64,000 nt of DNA from Sorghum bicolor (GCF_000003195.3 NC_012873.2:47463166-47527165), one strand, 5' to 3'. Positions 23,575-36,044 are shown, counted from the stretch's first letter. Numbers and translations: made by a program. The notes: generated by a model not told the origin, from the letters alone.

Positions 23575-25922
23575 TAAAGGGTCGAGATGGCGGACTAGAG
23601 GGGGGTGAATAGTCCTTTCTTAAATTTATTACGCCGACTAACCGAAACAAATGCGGAATTAAAACTATCGGTCTTGCCAAGACTACACCCCTCTATCTAA
23701 GTTCTCTAGCACCTTGAAAAGATCCTAAACAAGCAAGCAAGGTGCTACCTTAGCATGAGCTCACCTAACGAATTCTAGGAGCAAGGTCACACAAACCTAT
23801 GCCACTAGTACTTTGCAAACCGGGGAGCTCCTACACAACTAGTAAGTAAAAGCAAAAAGCTCCTAAGCTCACTAGCAATGCTCAATAACAAGGCAACCAA
23901 TGCCAAATTAGAGAGTGCAAATTACTTAGCTACACAAACTAAGCAATGTGACTAATAAGGTTACACAAACCAAATTAGTCACGCAAGGGAACTACTTCTA
24001 GCTACACAAGCAAGAAGGTAACTAGCAAGCTACACAAGCTAACTAATTACAAGAGCAACTACACAAGCACAAGTATATGAATGTAAGAACAAGCTTGTGT
24101 TAGAGACTTGCAAACCAATGGGAAGAACAATGTTGACACGATGATTTTCTCTCGAGGTTCACTTGGTTGCCACCAAGCTACGTCCCCGTTGAGACAAGCT
24201 CCGAGGTTGCCACCGGTCCTCTTGCTAGTGGTGACCCGCAAGTCACACTCCCACGTGGAGGGCTTGCCACAAGCTCTAGCACTTGACACGGCCGGACCAC
24301 TTGTCGCTCTTCACGTCTCGCTTAACTAGAGTTGCTCTTCACGATCCCCACGAGGTGAGCACCGTACCCCTCACAATCTCTTCTCCGGAGCACCGCACAA
24401 TCTCCTTGCATGCTTCGATGGAGTCACAAGCCACCAAGCCATCTAGGAGGTGGCAACCTCCAAGAGTAACAAGCACCACCGGCTTGCAACACGAAGAACA
24501 AGTGCCACTCGATGCAATCTATCAATGCAACACACTAGAATCACTCACTCGCTATTGATTAGCACTCTTGCAAGCACAAGTGAGTTAGAGGCTTTCCTAG
24601 CACTCCCTAAGCATGGACACTAAGTCCCAAGAGTGCTCAGCACTAGCCAAGGCCGGCCACCACTTCTATTTATAGCCCCAAGGGCTAAACTAGTCGTTTC
24701 CCCTTCACTGGGCAAAACTCGTGGGCACCGGACGCTCACTGGGAGCCACCAGACGCTCAACCCCCAGCGTCCGGTGCTCAGGCATCAGCCATGTGTCACT
24801 AGCCGTTTGAACTCAACCGTTGCCGCCAACGGCTACTGCGCATGTGCGCCTGCACAGCACCACCGGACGCTCTACTACGTCACACCGAACGCGTCCGATG
24901 CACACCGGACCTATGCACAGAGAGCTCCGCAAACTCGCAGGGTCACCGGATGCGAGCCACCGGATGCACCCTGAGCGTCCGGTGCTCACCGGACTCATGC
25001 GCAGAGAGGGTCGCCAAAATGACCACACACCAGACACTGAGCACCGGACTCACTCCGGTGCATCCGGTGCACTCTGGACAGACCCGACAATACAGCGGAC
25101 GCTAAAGGCCAGCGTCCGGTGCCTCCATGCAGTGCGTCCGATGAGACTCCCGCGACTTCTCCCAATTTCCCACCGGCGTAATAGAAAATGTGCACTAAAT
25201 TTTCTCAAACCCACACCCCTCTCAACCCTAGGAACTCCACCTCCTTTGCAAAGTGTGCCAACACCACCAAGTGCAAGTGTGTTAGCATTTTTACAAATAT
25301 TTTCCCGAAGGAGTTCGCCTCTCAACTTGCCACGCCACTCAATCCTAACACGTATGCAAAGTTAGATCGCTCAAGTGGCACTAGATGACCGATATGCAAA
25401 CAAGTTTGCCCCTCTTGATAGTATGACCATCTATCCTAAATCCGATCATAAACTTCTCTACACACCTATGACCAGTGAAATGGAAAAGCCCTAGGTTATA
25501 CCTTTGCCTTGCGCTTTCCATTCCATCTCCTCCAATGTTGATGCAAAATATGCACCAACCAATCACCAAATGATATGATCCACTTCATATCATCACATGA
25601 CCGTATTGGTTCATCGATCTTGACCTCACTTGCTCTTCACCATTGCCTCGGTCCATCGACGCCAAGTCTTGCTCAAGCTTCACCGTCACACGCGGTCCCT
25701 CGCTTCAAAGCCTCCGACTTGCCCTTCACCCTTACAACCGGTCCATCGAGCCAAGCCTCATCTTGATCTTCTCCACCTTGGTCACATGACTCCATGTCAT
25801 GTCTCATGTGCAATGAGCTCCTCCATCATCACTTGTGGACTAATCTCCTATGTATCTCACATAAACACTATTAGTCCACCTAAGTTGTCACTCAATTACC
25901 AAAACCAAACAAGGACCTTTCA
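23575..25922 (-). repeat. Left (3') LTR of the SIRE-like element
   Basis: 2,348 bp. Plus-strand ends are TAAAGGG (the terminal TG is mutated to TA) and CCTTTCA. It contains the 360-bp block missing from the other LTR, minus-strand TATAAATA at 24,667-24,674, and a cluster of CACCGGACG motifs at about 24,720-25,130, upstream of that TATA in transcription direction. Confidence 0.88.
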
Positions 25923-28900
25923 ATCTCCCCCTTTTTGGTAATTGATGACAACTCTACAAAGATATGGAAATTAAGCTTTTTCAAGCTAGCACTTCACACA
26001 AGTGTAAATTGCTAACTTGTTTTGGATTTTATGTTACTTATCCAACATTTAAGCTCTATGTCAAGATTTGGATAAGCACCATAAAACCCTACTAAGTGCT
26101 AAGGTGCATAGAATAAACCTTTGTAGTTTGATACCAAATTCGATATCATTTGAAGCATTCAATGTACACCATCCTTAGCACCAAGTGTAGCTAGACAACA
26201 AAAACACTAGAAACCCCATGAGATCAACATTATAAGCAAGGGTCTAGTCTTTACTTGAAGAACACAAGTCTAGCTACCAACCTATGCATGCTAGTTATCA
26301 AATCATCAATCAAGTTCTATAACTAGCATACACCACACAAGCATGCATATTGAATTTAAAAACTTATGCAATGCAAGCAAGCACATGAATATGCACATAT
26401 CAAATGCAAACAATCAATGTTCATGAGCTTGCTCCCCCTACTTGTGTGCTTCCCTTGTCCAAGACTTTTGATCCAACTCTTTTCCTTAATGTTGCTCCCT
26501 TGTCCATGTCCATCTTTGATCTCTCCCCCTTGGAACATATCTTTTGTTGTCCAACTTATCCCATGATCATATCTTTGTTCCAACTTCTCCCCCTTTGTCA
26601 TCAATTTCCATAAAAGGTATGTGATACCAATCAAATCACTTGATATCAATTTAAAAAGTGTGAATCTCATTGTGACAAAGGATTGCATTGGGATAGATGG
26701 TTGAGGCTTGAATCTTGTATTTTTGATGGACATCGCCATATGTGTTGGAATGACATTACTTGAATTGCTCTTAAGATACCACATAGGATCTTTGACCTTG
26801 GTAGCATTTGGTGGGGCACTCCCCCTATGTCATAGCATGGGTCATTCACTTATCAATCTTGTTGGTGAGGGAACTTTTCTTTGCTTGATGATCACTTAAA
26901 GTTGAGGATCACTTGTGGAACCACCTTCTTGTATGATAGATACCATATGTATAAATGTGATATCACTTGAAATATCTTGTCCGATACCATATGGGATTCT
27001 TCTACCAATTAAGGTCTTCTAATATGGAACCACTTGTTTGCTATCTTGAATATTTTCTATCATCATCATGAGTACCATTTCTAGGATATCAATTGAAGAA
27101 ACATTTAAGTCTAGATATCCACTTGCATTGTTGTCTTGTTCTTGTACTCTAATCACTATGAGCTTCTAAATGTTGACTTGAACTAAGTTGATTTGCTAAA
27201 GCTTCCAAGTCTGGTTTGAACCAATGACAAGCTTTTTCACACCTCACATTAAGGGTTATCTTGCCAATGTTGCACTTGTCACTTGTTAACAATCCAAAAT
27301 AGATCAAGTACTTGGGTTCACTAGCTCATGAACAAACTCATATACATACCAATAGATCAATTAATCATTCAAGCAGTAGTGGTAGGTTTATGAATTTAAA
27401 ACTTTTCATTTGTTATGCATGATCCTATTAAGCATGTACTATATGCACTAACCGCATACTAATAAGGGATAAAATGATCATGCACAATACAATGATACCT
27501 TTGCTATCTTGGAGTAGAGGATAGTCAATAAGGTTCCAATTTAGCTCCAAATAGCAATGTGAAGTCCAACTATAAGCTTGGTGAAGACCAATCATAGATA
27601 CCAATTGATAGATCAAATCTTCACCCATATGAATTGAGAACCACTTTATGATCAAGTGCACTATCTTGTTGTGGTTGGCTTGCTTCTTCTTTTGACCATT
27701 GCTTGCATGAGAGAACTAATAAGAATACCACTTGAACATCATGACTAGCTCTCTTTTGGGTGTTGCTTGCTGTCTTGATCAATCCTTTTGATTGCTTCAA
27801 CTAAGCATCTCAAATGTCCTTTAGATCACCACTTCCATGTTAGCCTTCCAAGCACCACACTTGGTTTACCCACTCCTCGGACGGCACGCCCCTCACATAG
27901 GGAGAAGTGACCTCTCTCCAAAGAACTATTTTTGATACTTACTTGAATTGCTTTGATTGATTGATTCAAGTGATAGACTTAATATGATGAGTAACCATGA
28001 ATCCTTCTTTAAGTCCTTTTCTTTCTACTTGTTTAAGTCCTTTTGTTTCTACTAAATGATCTCCAGTAGTCACTAGAACTTAAACTTCATTTTCATCTTG
28101 AGTTTGATCTTGATCTTCAATTTGAGTACTAAAAGTGTACACCAAGTACATTTCACAACCAAATGCCCTTGTACTCATTACTTGTCATGCTTATAGATCA
28201 ATTCAAAACCAAACTTAGGTGCCTCAAACACTTGTACACATGTTTCCAACTTGAGGACCTTTCAATTGAAGTGACTCTAAATCAATCCAATAATTTTCAC
28301 TTTTCTAGCAGATTCTGTACCTTTTAAAGAAGTATCCATATCTCACAACGTACAGATCCAAATACTATGAAATTTGGTGGAGATGTGATTCACTAAGTCA
28401 TCTAGCAGCTGTAAAAATTTGAGCTTCATTTGACTTACCAGATTTCAATTCTTCCACCACTGCTACATGCTGAAATCTGTTGTACTATAGCTGATAAGAT
28501 CCACTCCAAAACCGAAGTATCCCTTATCCAATTCTCATGAAATTTCTACAGCATCTTCTATGATAAATGTACAGCACGCATACCAAATTTCAAGCCATTC
28601 CAAATAGATTTGATCACTCAAACTCAGACTTGATCATTGCTAGCTCAGTTTTTCAAAAATGGACAGATTTCAAGCAATTGAGCTATGCTTCTTCAAATTG
28701 ATTCAAACTTGAAATCAACTTGATTGAATGCATTCACAAGACATATATCCATTCAATACACTTACTAAGTATCATTTTATGAACTTATCCAACTAAAATT
28801 AATCCAAACTTGATTACTAACCATTTTATCCATTCAATCATCTTATTGCAAGCAACATTGCATATATATCCAATTCAATCAACTCATATGCACCCAAGTG

Positions 28901-29168
28901 AATGTGATCAACAAAGATATACCTTGGTTAGCTCATGATCATCTAATTTGCAAGCTTCAACTCATGTATTTGCAAGCCATCAAATAATCCAATAAATTAC
29001 CAAAACTTGAATATTTGCACTTGTATGTTGTAGCACTTGGACTTCACTATCTTGTCATGGCATTGGGTTTGGATGTGCACTAGGCTTCAATACTTGACTC
29101 AATCATATGATGAACAATTATAGGAATAATTAAATCAAGCCTCCAATGCCGATGGTACCTATAAACAA
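25923..29168 (-). other. Non-coding interior of the SIRE-like element
   Basis: About 3.2 kb between the gag stop and the 3' LTR. Begins on the minus strand after the gag stop and ends with a polypurine tract (AAAAAGGGGGAGAT, at 25,923-25,938). No integrase, RT or RNase H motif in any frame; open frames stay below about 145 codons and match no domain I recognise. This replaces the whole pol region expected in an autonomous copia element. Confidence 0.75.
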
Positions 29169-31001
29169 TCATCCACTTTTTGGTGGTACCCAAACTAGTT
29201 TGGGTCCTCTCAAGTGAGGTGCAACATACTTAGGCAATGCCTTAGTATGAGTAGCGGGATGTTTTGCAATAGCAGCCATAGAGGTACCATTACCATCCTT
29301 TCTAAGAATTGTATTATCATCTATTGAAATGGGCTTAGAATTATTACCTAGGGGACATTAATGAGCCATGTGTCCCCTTTCCCGGCATAAGTAGCAACTT
29401 CTTTTGGATTGAGCCTTTTCTTCCTTGCTCATGTGTTGCTTCTTATTGCCTTGCCTCTTGAGAGTTGCTTGAGCCTTCTTCTCAAGATTGGTAGGACACT
29501 TTGAGGCAAAGTGTCCATCATTCTTGCACTCAAAGCATTTGATGTGGGAGAGGTCTTTTGATGATCTTGATTGTCTACCTCCCCTTCTTGTCTTCTTCTT
29601 CATCATCCCCATGTCACCACCATCTTCATGGTAGATCTTGACTTGAGCTTGGGGCTTCTTTTCTTGCTCAACTTGTGGCTTTTGTTGAGGCTTCGCTTGA
29701 TGCTTCACCAATTGCTTGGTTGGGCACATTGAGGTGAGATGACCCCAAGTGCGACACTTGAAGCACTTAACATGCTTTAGCCTCTCTTCTTCCTTCATCT
29801 TCTTGAGCTTCTCTTTGTTTGGACAACCATTAGCAAGATGTCCCATTTCATGGCACTGATAGCACATGAAATGAGAAAGCTTTCTCTTTTCTTGCTTTCT
29901 TTTGCCCTTTGTCATCTTCTCCTTGAAGCCAAGGCCACACTTGTCACCATAGATTCTTTGAGTCTTCAATATATGCTCAAAGGTGACTTTTGAGTTATAG
30001 CACCTCTCTAGCTTGTTGCTCAAATTCTTCACTTGTTCATTGAGCTTATTGTTCTCCTTCGAAAGGTTAGTCTCACAAGACATAGAAGTAGAACAAGCAT
30101 CTATATGTGAAGAACATGGCATAGATAATAAATCATCACAAGAGGTGGATACATGCTTCTTGTCTACATCACAAGGGTTAGTAACAATATGTGATTGATC
30201 ATTTGACCCAAGTGATGAGCTCTCACTAGTTTTAATTTCTTCATTAGAAATCTTCTTAGTGAGAAATGCATGATCTTTTACCAAGTTATCATGAGTAACA
30301 CAAAGTTCCTCATGAACCAATTTTAGCTCCTCATGTGAACAAGTAGTAACATAAAGTAGAAGCTTTGTTGTTCACATGTGGTCTTTAGAAATGAGTTTTC
30401 ATTTTTCAATTTAAGCCATCTCATTTCTTAAAGCTTTGGTGAGTCTACATACAAGCTCAAAATTTGGATCATCACAATCAACAATCACACCTCCAATAGA
30501 TACCTTGCTGTCACCGTGAGACATGGAGGAATGTGATGAAGTGGATGAGCTTGTAGAAGCATCACTCTCATAGCCATCATCTTCATCCTCACTTGACCAT
30601 GAGGTGGACCAAACCTCCACAACCACCATGTTGTGGTCATGCTCAACATCCTCACGTCCATCCACTTTTGACACATCATCTTCTTTGGTGATCGCCCCAT
30701 ATTTCTCATTGAGATAACTCCAAATCTCATGAGCGGACTTCATATCCATGATCTCACCAAATATGTTATCTTTCATGGATGAATAGAAGATGTTAGTAGC
30801 TTGGTAGTCGAGATGTAGACATTTCTCTTGTGCTTGAGTTAGATTCTCTTCATCCAACACATGAGAAAAGCCTACATCTACCATCCACGACATTTGAGGA
30901 GAAACAAACTTAAAATTACATGTCATCCAATTTCTCCACTGTGCAAAGTGTGTGCCATCAAAAATGTGTGGACACTCAACATCTAGCCCATAAGCCGCCA
31001 T
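29169..31001 (-). pseudogene. Copia-type gag with four CCHC zinc knuckles (broken)
   Basis: Gag packages element RNA. The first part (31,001-30,411) opens with a UBN2/copia gag-type domain with W-R-NW and EIW-YL motifs, then an acidic Ser-rich linker. A stop at 30,411-30,413 is followed by about 60 nt out of frame, and the original frame returns before 30,320, suggesting two compensating indels. The second part has four CX2CX4HX4C knuckles: CYQCHEMGHLANGC, CFKCRTWGHLTSMC, CFECKNDGHFASKC, and CYLCRERGHMAH whose last Cys follows an in-frame TAA at 29,358-29,360. The frame then stays open to 29,169. Start chosen at the ATG 36 bp after the primer site. Confidence 0.88.
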
Positions 31002-31038
31002 CCTCTCAGGTCGGTGAAGACCACAAATGAGAGACCTA

Positions 31039-31050
31039 GCTTTGATACCA
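31039..31050 (-). other. Primer-binding site of the SIRE-like element
   Basis: Minus strand TGGTATCAAAGC, 11/12 to the initiator Met tRNA complement, 2 nt from the LTR end. Confidence 0.88.
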
Positions 31051-31052
31051 CT

Positions 31053-33017
31053 TGAAGGGTCGAGATGGCGGACTAGAGGGGGGGTGAATAGTCCTTTCTT
31101 AAATTCATTACGCCGGCTAACCGAAACAAATGCAGAATTAAAACTATCGATCTAGCCAAGACTACACCCCTCTATCTATGTTCTCTAGCACCTTGAAAAG
31201 ATCCTAAACAAGCAAGCAAGGTGCTACCTTAGCATGAGCTCACCTAACCAATTCTAGGAGCAAGGTCACACAAACCTATGCCACTAGTACTTTGCAAACC
31301 GGGGAGCTCCTACACAACTAGTAAGTAAAAGCACAAAGCTCCTAAGCTCACTAGCAATGCTCAATAACAAGGCAACCAATGCCTAGAGTGCAAATTACTT
31401 AGCTACACAAACTAAGCAATGTGACTAACAAGGTTACACAAACGAAATTAGTCACGCAAGGGAACTACTTCTAGCTACACAAGCAAGAAGGTAACTAGCA
31501 AGCTACACAAGCTAACTAATTACAAGAGCAACTACACAAGCACAGGTATATGAATGTAAGAACAAGCTTGTGTTAGGGACTTGCAAACCAACGGGAAGAA
31601 CAATGTTGACACGATGATTTTCTCCCGAGGTTCACTTGGTTTCCACCAAGCTACGTCCCCGTTGAGACAAGCTCCAAGGTTGCCACCGGTCCTCTTGCTA
31701 GTGGTGACCCGCAAGTCACACTCTCCCACATGGAGTGCTTACCACAAGCTCAAGCACTTGACCTGGTCGGACCACTTGTCGCTCTTCACGTCTCGCTCAA
31801 CTAGAGTTGCTCTTCGCGATCCCTGCGGGGTGAGCACCGTACCCCTCACAATCTCTTCTCCGGAGAACCGCACAATCTCCTTGCGTGCTTCGACGGAGTC
31901 ACAAGCCACCAAGCCGTCTAGGAGGTGGCAACCTCCAAGAGTAACAAGCACCACTGACTTGCAACACGAACAGCAAGTGCCACTCGATGCAATCTCTCAA
32001 TGCAACACACTAGAATCAATCACTCGCTATTGATTCGCACTCTTGAAGGCACAAGTGAGTTAGAGGCTTTCCTAGCACTCCCTAATCATGGACACTAAGT
32101 CCCAAGATTTCTTAGCACTAGCCAAGGCCGGCCACCACTTCTATTTATAGCCCCAAGGGCTAAACTAGCCGTTGCCCCTTCACTGGGCAAAACACGTGGG
32201 CACCGGACGCTCACAGGGAGCCACCGGACGCTCAATCCCCAGCGTCCGGTGCTGAGGCATCAGTGATGTGTCACTAGCCATTTGAACTCGACCATTGCCA
32301 CCAACGGCTACTGCGCACGCGCGCCTGCACAGCACCACCGGACGCTCTACTATGTCACACCGGACCTGTGCGCAGAGAGCTCTACAAACTTGCAGGGTCA
32401 CCGGACGCGAGCCACCAGACGCACCCTGAGCGTCCAGTGCTCACCGGACTCATGCGCAGAGAGGGTCGCCAAAACGCCCGCACACCAGAGGTTGAGCACC
32501 GGACTCACTCCGGTGCGTCCGGTGCACTCTGGACAGACACAACAATACAGCGGACGCAAAAGGCCAGCGTCCGGTGCCTCCATACAGTGCGTCTGATGAG
32601 ACTCCCGCGACTTCTCCAAATTTTCCACCGGCGTAAAAGAAAATATGCACCAACCAATCACCAAATGATATGATCCACTTCATATCATCACATGACCGTA
32701 TCGGTTCATCGATCTTGACCTCACTTGCTCTTCACCATTGCCTCGGTCCATCGACGCCAAGTCTTGCTCAAGCTTCACCGTCACACGCGGTCCCTCACTT
32801 CAAAGCCTCTGACTTGCCCTTCACTCTTGCAACCGGTCCATCGAGCCAAGCCTCATCTTGATCATCTCCACCTTGGTCACATGACTCCATGTCATGTCTC
32901 ATGTGCAATGAGCTCCTCCATCATCACTTGTGGACTAATCTCTTGTGTATCTCACATAAACACTATTAGTCCACCTAAGTTGTCACTCAATTACCAAAAC
33001 CAAACAAGGACCTTTCA
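31053..33017 (-). repeat. Right (5') LTR of the SIRE-like element, with internal deletion
   Basis: 1,965 bp with plus-strand ends TGAAGGG and CCTTTCA. Collinear with the left LTR except for a 360-bp deletion at 32,638-32,650 and smaller gaps. Minus-strand TATAAATA at 32,142-32,149. Confidence 0.88.
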
Positions 33018-33200
33018 ATCTCCCCCTTTTTGGTAATTGATGACAACTCTACAAAGATATGGAAATTAAGCTTTTTCAAGCTAGCACTTCACACAAGTGT
33101 AAATTGCTAACTTGTTTTGGATTTTATGTTACTTATCCAACATTTAAGCTCTATGTCAAGATTTGGATAAGCACCATAAAACCCTACTAAGTGCAAAGGT
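33018..33200 (-). repeat. Duplicate interior end (polypurine tract side) beyond the 5' LTR
   Basis: Nearly identical to 25,923-26,105, the interior sequence adjoining the left LTR. Its presence outside the right LTR shows that a second element copy was once joined here and then truncated at about 33,200. Confidence 0.88.
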
Positions 33201-36044
33201 ATCTCCATCTTTCACCCTTGAATAGAAACACAAATGTGATCTGAGGGTCGAGATGGACTTGGATGTGTTGTCTTAAGATCCTGGAATTGAGCCAGCACAT
33301 GGACCTCCCTAAGTGTAGATCGGCCGACCGGGCCTTGGTGGGTCTAGGGGCTCATTTTCTCCCAAATGTAAGTGTTTCTGCATCCAAATACTTAGAGCAC
33401 AAGTGGAACCTCTTAATGATAAATGATGCCTATGCTATGCCATTCTTCCACTATTTCCGGCCTGTTGACGGTGTTTTCATGTGTGGATTTTATAGCTTAT
33501 CCACCGTCAATAGGTACAAAACCCCTCACAATCACTAGGAGTTGGCCATAAACAATCACCAACTCATACCAATGCTCCTCCGCTGCTCCAAGCTGTCTAG
33601 GTGGCGGCAACCACCAAGAGTAACAAGAAAATCGCAGCCAAATCGATCCCCAGGTGCCACTAGATGCAATCACTTAAGCAAATGCACTTGGAATCACTCT
33701 CAATCTCACAAAGATGATTAATCTATGAAGGAGATGAGTAGGAGGTGTTTGCTTAGGCTCACAGGGATATCAAGTATGCTAGAATACCAAGAGAGTAAGC
33801 CCCAAGCTGGCCAACAACTATTTATAAACTCCTCAAACAAATAGAGTCGTTGGCTCTTTCACTAGACAAAACACGGAGCCACGGGACGCGCAACAGGTGA
33901 GCCACCAGACGCTCGAACCCAGCGTCCAGTGCTCCAGATGACAGCACATGCTAGCTTTTTGAATCTCGCACGTCGATCTCTAACGGTCACTTTCAAACTA
34001 CTAGACGTAGTCAAGTGGACACCAGACGGGTCTGGTGCACACCGGACCCGTACGCAGAGAGGGTGTAAAACACGCGGGGTCACTAGACGCGAACCACCAG
34101 ACGCGCCCCTCGGCACCGGACCCTTAATCAGAGAGTACTGCAAACACGTAGGAGCATCAGACACATCCAACGCACACACACCGGATGCTCCTAGGCATCC
34201 AAAATTCTCTATTAGAAAAGCTCGCTTGCGCACATGCTGACGTCACACTTCACCAGACGCACTAACAGTGTCTAGCTCGCATCCGATGATAGCATCTGAT
34301 GTGCACTGCTCACTTGCGTTAGAAACTGACAACACACCGTACACGTAGTGTTCGATGTGAAAAACACTCCCGCGATTTCTCCAAATTTTCCACCTACGCA
34401 ATAGAAAAAATGTGTTTCATATTCTCAAAAGCGCTGAATCCCACCTCGCAAGCTCGGCGGGAGAGAGAGAGGAACCCAAACCCCTCTCTACCCTTCAAAC
34501 TCCACCTCCTTCTTAAAATGTGCCAACACCACCATGTGTGTACCAACATGTGCATGTGTGTTAACATTTCACAATCATTTTCTTAGAAGGAGTTAAGTTA
34601 TCTCACTAGGTTCTAAATGCATGCACATGAACAATGACACCTAGTGGCACTTGATAACCGCTTAGCCAAAGAATTCCCCTCTTTATAGTACGGCTATATA
34701 TCCTAAATGTGATCACACCCTCTATGATGTCTTGATCACCAAAACTAAAACCCTAAGCTATACCGTTGCCTTGATCTCCATAGGGTTTTCTTTTTCTCTT
34801 TCTTCTTTTCCAAGTTGAGGACTTGATCATCTTGTAGTCATCACCATCATCACCATGATCTTCACTTGGTCCATCACTTGGCATGTACCAACCTTATTAT
34901 GTCTACACACACTTAGTATAGAGGTTAATACTAGGGTTTCATCAATTATCCAAAACCAAACTAGGGCTTTCAGTTGTCTTTGAGATTTCTCTAAGTTTAC
35001 TTTGTTTATAGTATTCAATTGCTTGTGACTCTTTTTAAGTGCTTTATTCCTACAACTAGAGGGAATAGAGTATTAATCTTAGGTGTAGGCGTGGCAGTTG
35101 AGCTTAGGTTAATCGTAAAAGTCCCCTATTTTCTAGATTTTGTAGTTCGCTAGTGTGACAGACCCATTGATTTCTCTGTAGTCCACATCTCGTAAATAGG
35201 ATTGATAGGTTTTATGATGCTTGTAGAGATGAAATTTCATATATTATTTATAAGACATCCACCAAAGTTAGATAATATAAAACATAGTTTACCCAATTTA
35301 GAAGTGGAGGACCCATAGTTATCCTTTTCTACGCTCTTATTTATCCTAACTTTGTTGCTACTCTAAATTATCATACACCTCTGCCTAGTTATCACCCATT
35401 TTATTGAGTTAGATCATAGTTAGTCTCACATGTTTCCCTATGATATGATATTAAAACCTCTGGGTGAAAGCTACAATGGTATCTGTGTGCTTGTGGATCA
35501 TTCTCTGTGATTATTCTATGTGCATTAAAAATGCCAACAGGGATAAGACTACCCCCTCTATATATATGAGAAGATCACGACCAATTGAAGGATCCAACAC
35601 TCAATCATAAAAACACAACTACTCCAACTGTTTTACTCTCTTTTCCATCCCCATGCTATTCATCCCTTGATCCGATGACCAACGATGGCACCTTAGGCTT
35701 GCCAGCCAACCTAGGGCAACCCGGCAATGTCCTTACCCTAACGGGGCCTCTTCCAGGCAAGAGCTTTAATGGTTTCTTTGCTAGTTTGCCTAAAAACTAG
35801 CTAGTTCTTCCTTATGCAAGTATGCTGGTTACGTTTTGGTGGTTTGCTTGTAAATCACTCTGTTCTTCACCATGAAAGAGTGACAGTTTTGCTGCATTCT
35901 TTGATCTGTGGGGGCCTAGGCATCCAAGTCTTTGTTGGTGTGTAATTCGGGTCCTATTCGGTGTTAACAATGAAATACACAATCCTAGCGGTGGAACGAG
36001 AAATTTTATATAGAGTTGGGGGTGGCAGAGGGGGCAAACACTAT

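Larger units (their letters stand above)
23575..33200 (-). mobile_element. Gag-only SIRE-like copia element with an extra interior stub
   Basis: On the minus strand the order is: interior stub with polypurine tract (33,200-33,018), LTR (33,017-31,053), primer site, gag (31,001-29,169), about 3.2 kb non-coding, polypurine tract, LTR (25,922-23,575). No protease, integrase or RT. Both LTRs are followed on their right by the same roughly 180-bp interior end, so the right LTR served as the 3' LTR of one copy and the 5' LTR of another. This is the signature of unequal recombination or a tandem pair. No TSD could be assigned. Confidence 0.82.
18137..33511 (-). mobile_element. Minus-strand LTR-type insertion carrying two further elements
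   Basis: The host LTR sequence is interrupted between two copies of AGGTA (18,132-18,136 and 33,512-33,516); the paralogue at about 15,370 reads straight through. Own sequence is 18,137-18,963, about 30 bp at 23,545-23,574, and 33,201-33,511, about 1.17 kb in all. On the minus strand it starts TTGACGGTGG and ends TTTGCCAACA, similar in style to the LTR at 45,310. It has a TATA-like box near 18,395, so it is probably a solo LTR. The extra T/AT next to the TSD leaves the exact ends uncertain. Confidence 0.6.
17565..34972 (-). mobile_element. Second solo LTR of the SIRE-like family, split by a 15.4-kb nest
   Basis: Ends TGAAAGGTC (17,565) and GGGCTTTCA (34,972) with a perfect 5-bp TSD GTTGT (17,560-17,564 and 34,973-34,977). 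Its halves (17,565-18,136 and 33,517-34,972; about 2.03 kb) align in order with the continuous copy at 14,796-16,741. Minus-strand TATAAATA at 33,819-33,826. Confidence 0.88.
16881..35539 (+). mobile_element. Solo LTR (TGTTGATGG family) interrupted by a 17.4-kb nest
   Basis: Starts TGTTGATGGT at 16,881 and ends ATGCCAACA at 35,539, flanked by AGGAT / GGGAT (4/5 TSD). The unbroken Tat LTR at about 57,977 shows the uninterrupted AGGATAAGAC site. Its own sequence is 16,881-17,564 plus 34,978-35,539, about 1.25 kb. TATATA at 17,302 suggests plus orientation. A second 3' fragment of the same family lies at 36,543-36,764. The superfamily is not decided. Confidence 0.82.
14417..36044 (+). repeat. 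5' LTR of the Tat element, split into three pieces
   Basis: Pieces 14,417-14,795, 16,747-16,880 and 35,545-36,044 align in order and orientation with the continuous copy at 57,459-58,485. The gaps correspond exactly to two LTR insertions with target duplications. The alignment to the right LTR stops at CACTAT (36,044), where unrelated LTR debris begins. The primer-binding site and leader expected next are missing. Confidence 0.85.

Noticed and set aside
24720..25200. Possible CRISPR-like array of short repeated motifs
   Set aside because: Spacing is irregular, motifs occur in both orientations, and the region is a eukaryotic LTR promoter. No Cas genes and no prokaryotic context.
26356..26784. 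142-codon minus-strand ORF in the SIRE-like interior
   Set aside because: No domain similarity seen, and it overlaps plus-strand frames of like length. I treat it as chance.
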